64,000 bases of DNA. Source: JAHDFB01 sp965658745 (GTDB lineage: Bacteria > Bacteroidota > Bacteroidia > Chitinophagales > Saprospiraceae). Position 1 is the stretch's first letter; the number at the start of each line of letters is the position of its first letter. Below are positions 62,408 through 64,000 of the stretch, one piece after another. The notes under the pieces were generated by a model. That model had not been told where the DNA came from, made no database searches, and saw only the letters and a program-made list of their open reading frames with translations. The translations under genes were made by a program, and so were the position numbers. Location of the stretch: positions 81,624-145,623 of the forward strand of contig CBFHTK010000009.1 of assembly GCA_965658745.1 (NCBI GenBank), given 5' to 3'.

Positions 62408-63013
62408 ATGGAGCAGACTTTTTCCATCATATCTACTGCGATTGTGCTAACATTTATCCTTGATCCTTTCGGTAATGTCCCCTTGTTGATAACGATACTG
62501 AAAGATGTAGATCGCAAGAAGCACAGAGCTATTATTATTCGCGAAATGCTTATTGGGCTCGCGATACTGCTATTGTTTCTTTTTGCAGGTCGTCCTTTTC
62601 TAAATTTATTCCATTTAGGCACTACTGCCGTAGCTATTGCGGGCGGTTTGATCTTTTTGATTATTGCATTGAAACTGATTTTTCCACCAGCAAGTGGAGG
62701 TGGTATTTTTGCTTCTGTCGGTGAACCCTTCGTGGTTCCGATCGCAATGCCAATGGTAGCGGGACCGTCAGCTCTTGCGACACTTTTGGTGATGTCAAAA
62801 AATCATTCAGATCATATTTCAGGTCTCTTTGTCGCTCTTTTGATAGCATGGGCAATTTCATCTGTAATTTTGCTTTCTTCGCCTTTGTTGCTTCGAGTTC
62901 TTCGACGTAGAGGGCTGATAGCATTGGAAAAACTTATGGGGATGTTGCTACTAATTATGGCTGTCCAAATGCTTCTTGACGGATTTTCTTCATATGTTGA
63001 GGGTTTCATGTAA
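62408..63013 (+). CDS. MarC family membrane protein
   Basis: I chose the ATG at 62408 (201 residues) since the MarC domain starts with QTFSIISTAIVLTFILDPFGNVPLLITIL; a further 23 codons upstream have no family sequence. Six membrane helices, with a conserved GGGIFASVGEPFVVPIAMPMVAGPSALATLLV in the centre. The family was once thought to confer multiple antibiotic resistance, but its function is unknown. Followed by a TfoX-like gene at eleven bases on the same strand, probably co-transcribed. Confidence 0.9.
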   Translation: MEQTFSIISTAIVLTFILDPFGNVPLLITILKDVDRKKHRAIIIREMLIGLAILLLFLFAGRPFLNLFHLGTTAVAIAGGLIFLIIALKLIFPPASGGGIFASVGEPFVVPIAMPMVAGPSALATLLVMSKNHSDHISGLFVALLIAWAISSVILLSSPLLLRVLRRRGLIALEKLMGMLLLIMAVQMLLDGFSSYVEGFM

Positions 63014-63023
63014 TCTTTCAACT

Positions 63024-63368
63024 ATGGCATATAGTAGAGAATTGGCTGCTCGAGTAAGGAATTATTTATCGGAAGTTCCCGGTATCTTAATCAACGAAAA
63101 AAAAATGTTTGGAGGACTTGGGTTCATGGTCAATGAGAAGATGTGCATCAATATTATTAGAGAACGACTGATGTGTCGATTTGATCCCGAAGTTGAAGAA
63201 GAAATCGCTGGAAAAACTGGGTATGTACCCATGAACATGAAGAAGAAATCAATGAAAGGTTATTGCTTGGTGGAAGAAGCAGGCTACTACGAAGAAAGTG
63301 ATTTGTCTTTTTGGATAGAATTGTGTTTAGCCTTTAATGATCGCGCAAAATCATCCAAAAAGAAGTAA
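63024..63368 (+). CDS. TfoX N-terminal domain protein
   Basis: The ATG at 63024 (114 residues, MAYSRELAARVRNYLSEVPG) fits the family start. The N-terminal domain of TfoX has KMFGGLGFMVNEKMCINI near residue 27-44, RLMCRFDPE, MNMKKKSMKGYCLVEEAGYYEE and a Lys-rich end. In proteobacteria TfoX activates competence genes, but the N-domain-only proteins of Bacteroidota are of unknown role. It lies eleven bases after marC and may belong to its transcript. Confidence 0.85.
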   Translation: MAYSRELAARVRNYLSEVPGILINEKKMFGGLGFMVNEKMCINIIRERLMCRFDPEVEEEIAGKTGYVPMNMKKKSMKGYCLVEEAGYYEESDLSFWIELCLAFNDRAKSSKKK

Positions 63369-63380
63369 GAGGAAACGGTA

Positions 63381-64000
63381 TTATTTTTCGAAAGGGTAGA
63401 CTAATCCAATTTTTGCCCTTACCTGATCAAGAATCCCAACTAACTCTAGTGAGTTTTTCAGACTCCACATGTCACTCTCTGTGTTTCCGGTATTGATCCT
63501 TTCATAACAGTGCTTTACTTCTTCGTAATAGCCGCGATTTTGTAAATCTACTGAGTGCTGTTCAGTACTTCCGTCTAGATGTCTAATCTCATAGCTATCA
63601 GCCTCATGCCATCTCGACTTAATTGTGATTTCAGCTTTTTCACAAGTAATAGTAGCAACGGTGTCTGTTTCTGCAAGAAGTGTGCAGGAAGCATCAAATA
63701 TAATATCGTGAGTATAGTGAAGCTGGACACTAGTCTCCACATCAACTTCCGTTTTAGAAAATTCTGCTTTTGCAGAAATTGAGATGGGTTTCCCCAAAAG
63801 TAGATAAGACAAGAACAATGGGTATATCCCGATATCCAGAAGTGCTCCTCCAGCAAGTTGGGGGTTAAATAGTCTTGATTCGGGATCGAAGTGAGCTTTA
63901 AAGCCGAAATCCGCTTCAGCCTTGATTATTGATCCTAGTTTACCAGACCTTATAAGTTGCAGCACCTCAAGCATGACAGGATTCCACCTTGTCCAAAGTG
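63381..64000 (-). CDS. Gfo/Idh/MocA family oxidoreductase, 5' end outside window
   Basis: The open frame enters from the right edge with LWTRWNPVMLEVLQLIRSG and continues for 206 residues to the stop at 63381; the Met at 63974 is internal, so the NAD(P)-binding domain lies outside. The visible part is the C-terminal alpha/beta domain: FDPESRLFNPQLAGGALLDIGIYPLFLSYLLLGKP, a typical dimerisation sheet and substrate site with the GGGxLxDxGxYP pattern. Members oxidise sugars, inositols or biliverdin. The substrate cannot be told from this half. Convergent with the TfoX-like gene. Confidence 0.88.
   Translation of the reverse strand, partial: LWTRWNPVMLEVLQLIRSGKLGSIIKAEADFGFKAHFDPESRLFNPQLAGGALLDIGIYPLFLSYLLLGKPISISAKAEFSKTEVDVETSVQLHYTHDIIFDASCTLLAETDTVATITCEKAEITIKSRWHEADSYEIRHLDGSTEQHSVDLQNRGYYEEVKHCYERINTGNTESDMWSLKNSLELVGILDQVRAKIGLVYPFEK

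Noticed and set aside
1..64000. tRNA, rRNA, CRISPR array or IS element
   Set aside because: I looked for GGTTCGAATCC-type T-loops, CCA ends, evenly spaced direct repeats and transposase motifs on both strands and saw none; the repeats at 26-27 kb are not regularly spaced and carry no transposase.

Overview
The window looks like chromosomal DNA from a member of the Bacteroidota, most likely of the Saprospiria/Cytophagia type. Reasons: AT-rich DNA with few clear Shine-Dalgarno sequences, large secreted proteins ending in type IX secretion (T9SS) sorting domains with the YPNP motif, MopE-like calcium repeats, many small lipoproteins, a TTG-started MATE gene, and fused pntA/pntB. I see no tRNA, rRNA, CRISPR array, phage or transposase.

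Layout. 0-2.4 kb: the end of a DoxX-like gene and a vanadium haloperoxidase. 2.5-9.5 kb (minus): a catabolic block made of a Na+/solute symporter, a 38-residue membrane microprotein that I translated by hand, a PIG-L deacetylase, and an LhpH/LhpI-type pair that should convert trans-3-hydroxy-L-proline to L-proline. 9.9-16 kb: housekeeping genes (mazG, DinB-like, rpsO, pnp, RDD, methyltransferase). 16.3-24.5 kb: secreted proteins (an M60-like metalloprotease and an SGNH/SdrD-B/MopE mosaic, both with T9SS tails; a phosphatase lipoprotein; a dioxygenase lipoprotein with an early stop). 24.6-29 kb: an unusual zinc-finger SDR, a repeat-rich stretch, and a sigma-70 factor whose N-terminal part is replaced by repeat sequence. 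29-40 kb: mixed metabolic genes among several broken ones. 40.7-42.9 kb: an envelope operon. 43.5-47.6 kb: a likely N-acyl amino acid racemase/deacylase/acetyltransferase/thiol dioxygenase operon. 47.8-56.3 kb: a truncated fasciclin, Tex, transhydrogenase, OsmC, MATE and a HigBA module whose toxin lacks a normal start codon. 56.4-64 kb: a structured intergenic element, an M1 peptidase, three tandem paralogous secreted proteins with shared leaders, a DEAD-box helicase, MarC, TfoX-like and a partial Gfo/Idh/MocA oxidoreductase.

The main message beyond ordinary annotation is gene decay and remodelling between about 23.6 and 39.4 kb. There is a duplicated gene tail, a dioxygenase and a DUF2200 gene each broken by one in-frame TAA, an in-frame fusion of an MDR oxidoreductase to the tail of a PPK2 kinase (with two TAA codons), a frameshifted di-heme peroxidase, and a sigma factor fused to a repeat. 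The most interesting candidates for new biology are the coupled microprotein at 4683-4799, the three tandem paralogs with a conserved leader at 59.1-60.8 kb, and the racemase/deacylase operon. All functional calls come from reading motifs by eye; no database search was run.
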